A stretch of 64,000 bases of DNA, taken from contig MU405256.1 of assembly GCA_022836615.1 (NCBI GenBank), forward strand, positions 206,632 to 270,631, in the 5' to 3' direction. Position 1 is the stretch's first letter, and each line of letters begins with the position of its first letter. The notes under the pieces were generated by a model. It searched no databases. It saw nothing but the letters and a program-made list of their open reading frames with translations, and was not told the DNA's origin. This stretch comes from Annulohypoxylon bovei var. microspora (taxonomy: Eukaryota > Ascomycota > Sordariomycetes > Xylariales > Hypoxylaceae). Position numbers and translations under genes: made by a program. Shown one piece after another: positions 62,478 through 64,000 of the stretch.

Positions 62478-64000
62478 GATCGCGAGGTAGGGTTTTCAAG
62501 GGTTTCAAGGTCTTAAGGAGCGGTGCGCCGTGATAAAGAAATCATTAGGTACCGTAGATCAGGGCCCCGCAAGTCGCGAGGCGTCGCGCATAGGGGAAAT
62601 GTTTAGAGAATAATATTCAACAATGACGAGTATCTAGGTAAGTAAGAATGAAGAAGAGGCCAATTCATAAACCCGCTGTGTTTTTACCAGCTACTAATGT
62701 CCCATGAAGGCCAGCAGTAGCTAGACTATCTACTTGATGTAGCCTGCCACGTCGTAAGCTATTCTCTTTTCTTCGAATCACCCAAAAGTCTTCTTCGGTT
62801 TCGGTGTTCAAATGATTTTGACCGAGGTATGCCTTGACTGTATCCATATGGATAATCGATAGATGATTTTCAATGCACGGACCAGTTTGGATACATAGGT
62901 ACATACATATATTCGTACCATGTGGTTGTTATCGATATCGTTCAGGGGTTACACGCATGCAGGTACATGAGTACCTACTATTATCACCTATGCTGAATCA
63001 TTACCAGTTATAATACAATGACTTCTAGTTAGAATGATACATTTAGTATGTTCAGAGTCATTTCTATACGTTAACTACCTAGGTATATATCTGGATATGT
63101 TTGTTCGTGAATAATAGGTAGAAACCTGATTTTGTACAGTTATCGTTATCCTTACTACATTGCAGCTGCCATTAGTCCACTCAACTTCTTCAGCAACTTA
63201 AACTCTGTACATTCCATTAATTTTCTCTTATATAATTTACTAGCTAACTAATTGTCTCTAGTCAGTTATCAGTGTTGAAAGAATAATTTGCCTCCAAGAC
63301 ATCCTAAACTAATTGACTAGTGTCAACATCGCCAAAGAGTCGGTGTCTATCCTCTCTTCGATTTCACATGTCTTTGTTTCGAAGCTAAGTAATTTTTATT
63401 GTTATTTCTAATTAGGCTCAAGTGGTGAAGGACCAACCGTTCCGAAATCTAGACTACATCAGCATGACGTAGTATCCTCTATCTCCGGGTTGCACCTTGG
63501 AAAGATTTTACCTTTCTTTATCCCTGCATATAGGGGGTCGCCTTCCAATTTTATCATACCTTGTAGTAGGTACTCTGATCATTTAATCATTCGTCGATTT
63601 ACGCTAGTCATATACATATATGTATATACATATGTACCAACTTCTTGCTTTGACATATTCTCTAGGTATATTCTTACATTTCGTAGGTGGCTGATTGCTG
63701 TGGAATCCAACCCGGGTCCGGCGCCTGATCAACTCTTAACAATATGACGCGGCTTTGCTGCTGACACGGGATCTCTATACTACCACTACTACTGGATTTG
63801 ACTAGATTTAGTGACGTAGATTTACTAGGCTCATGGGCTCCTGGATTGGCGCTTTCTAACTTTCTATCATCGAAGTGAGGTAGTTACACTTTTTTTTTTT
63901 TTTTCGCAAGCTGTCTCTATGCTTAAGTCTGAGGAAAGAGCTCGAATATCTCGAATATTCCTCGAACCCAGACGAATATAATTCTTACAGCCAAACGCCG
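62478..64000. other. Intergenic to window end, 1.5 kb, no supported gene
   Basis: The left part is the PEX6 promoter (minus strand). The rest is AT-rich with CTACCTAGGTA-type motifs near 63075, TACATATATGTATATACATA-like repeats near 63610-63635 and a T15 run at 63890-63904. Short frames have no coding support. Confidence 0.5.

Noticed and set aside
1..64000. Secondary-metabolite cluster suggested by the nearby velvet and Zn2Cys6 genes
   Set aside because: No polyketide synthase, NRPS, terpene synthase or P450 gene in the window; the genes are housekeeping or cell-wall related.

Overview
The window is nuclear DNA from a filamentous ascomycete (Pezizomycotina, probably a sordariomycete). The evidence is short spliceosomal introns (46-105 bp, plus one of 242 bp) with GTAAGT/GTATGT donors and CTAAC-type branch sites, a leashin (Woronin-body tether) gene, a velvet-family gene, a Zn2Cys6 regulator, GPI-anchored and GH16 cell-wall proteins, and dispersed CCTAGGTA-type intergenic motifs. 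The genus cannot be fixed from sequence alone.

Layout: 1-178 is the 3' end of a velvet-domain gene on the + strand (VelB-like). 2106-2588 is a small DUF3602/Par32-like protein. 2723-3750 is a non-autonomous DNA transposon-like element with 34-bp inverted ends. 5154-6188 is a GNAT/FR47-type acetyltransferase. 6355-7581 (-) is uroporphyrinogen decarboxylase (heme pathway), sharing a divergent CCAAT-rich promoter with a 679-aa protein of unknown function (8006-10045). 11942-14770 is a five-exon Zn2Cys6 transcription factor. 15703-33897 (-) is a giant, essentially continuous reading frame of about 6,030 residues, which I assign to leashin ('involucrin repeat protein').

Right half: 37231-38821 is a GT34 mannosyltransferase (Mnn10/Mnn11 type) with a probable further upstream exon. 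39935-40837 is a MYND-finger protein. 43534-44585 is a secreted GH16 glucanase. 46242-47315 is an unknown charged, partly coiled protein. 49399-49947 is a Ser/Thr-rich GPI-anchored wall protein. After a 6.4-kb gene-poor stretch holding a second inverted-repeat element (55358-55655) come an SH3BGR/thioredoxin-fold protein with a very acidic tail (56366-57734) and, convergent with it, PEX6 (58068-62477, -).

Functional threads: several genes concern the cell surface (GT34, GH16, GPI protein) and peroxisomes/Woronin bodies (PEX6 for peroxisome matrix import; leashin for tethering the peroxisome-derived Woronin body). Nothing shows that these form a regulated cluster. There is no secondary-metabolite cluster, rRNA, CRISPR or convincing tRNA. 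Exon boundaries were deduced by hand from splice signals and reading-frame continuity; protein lengths are for those spliced models.
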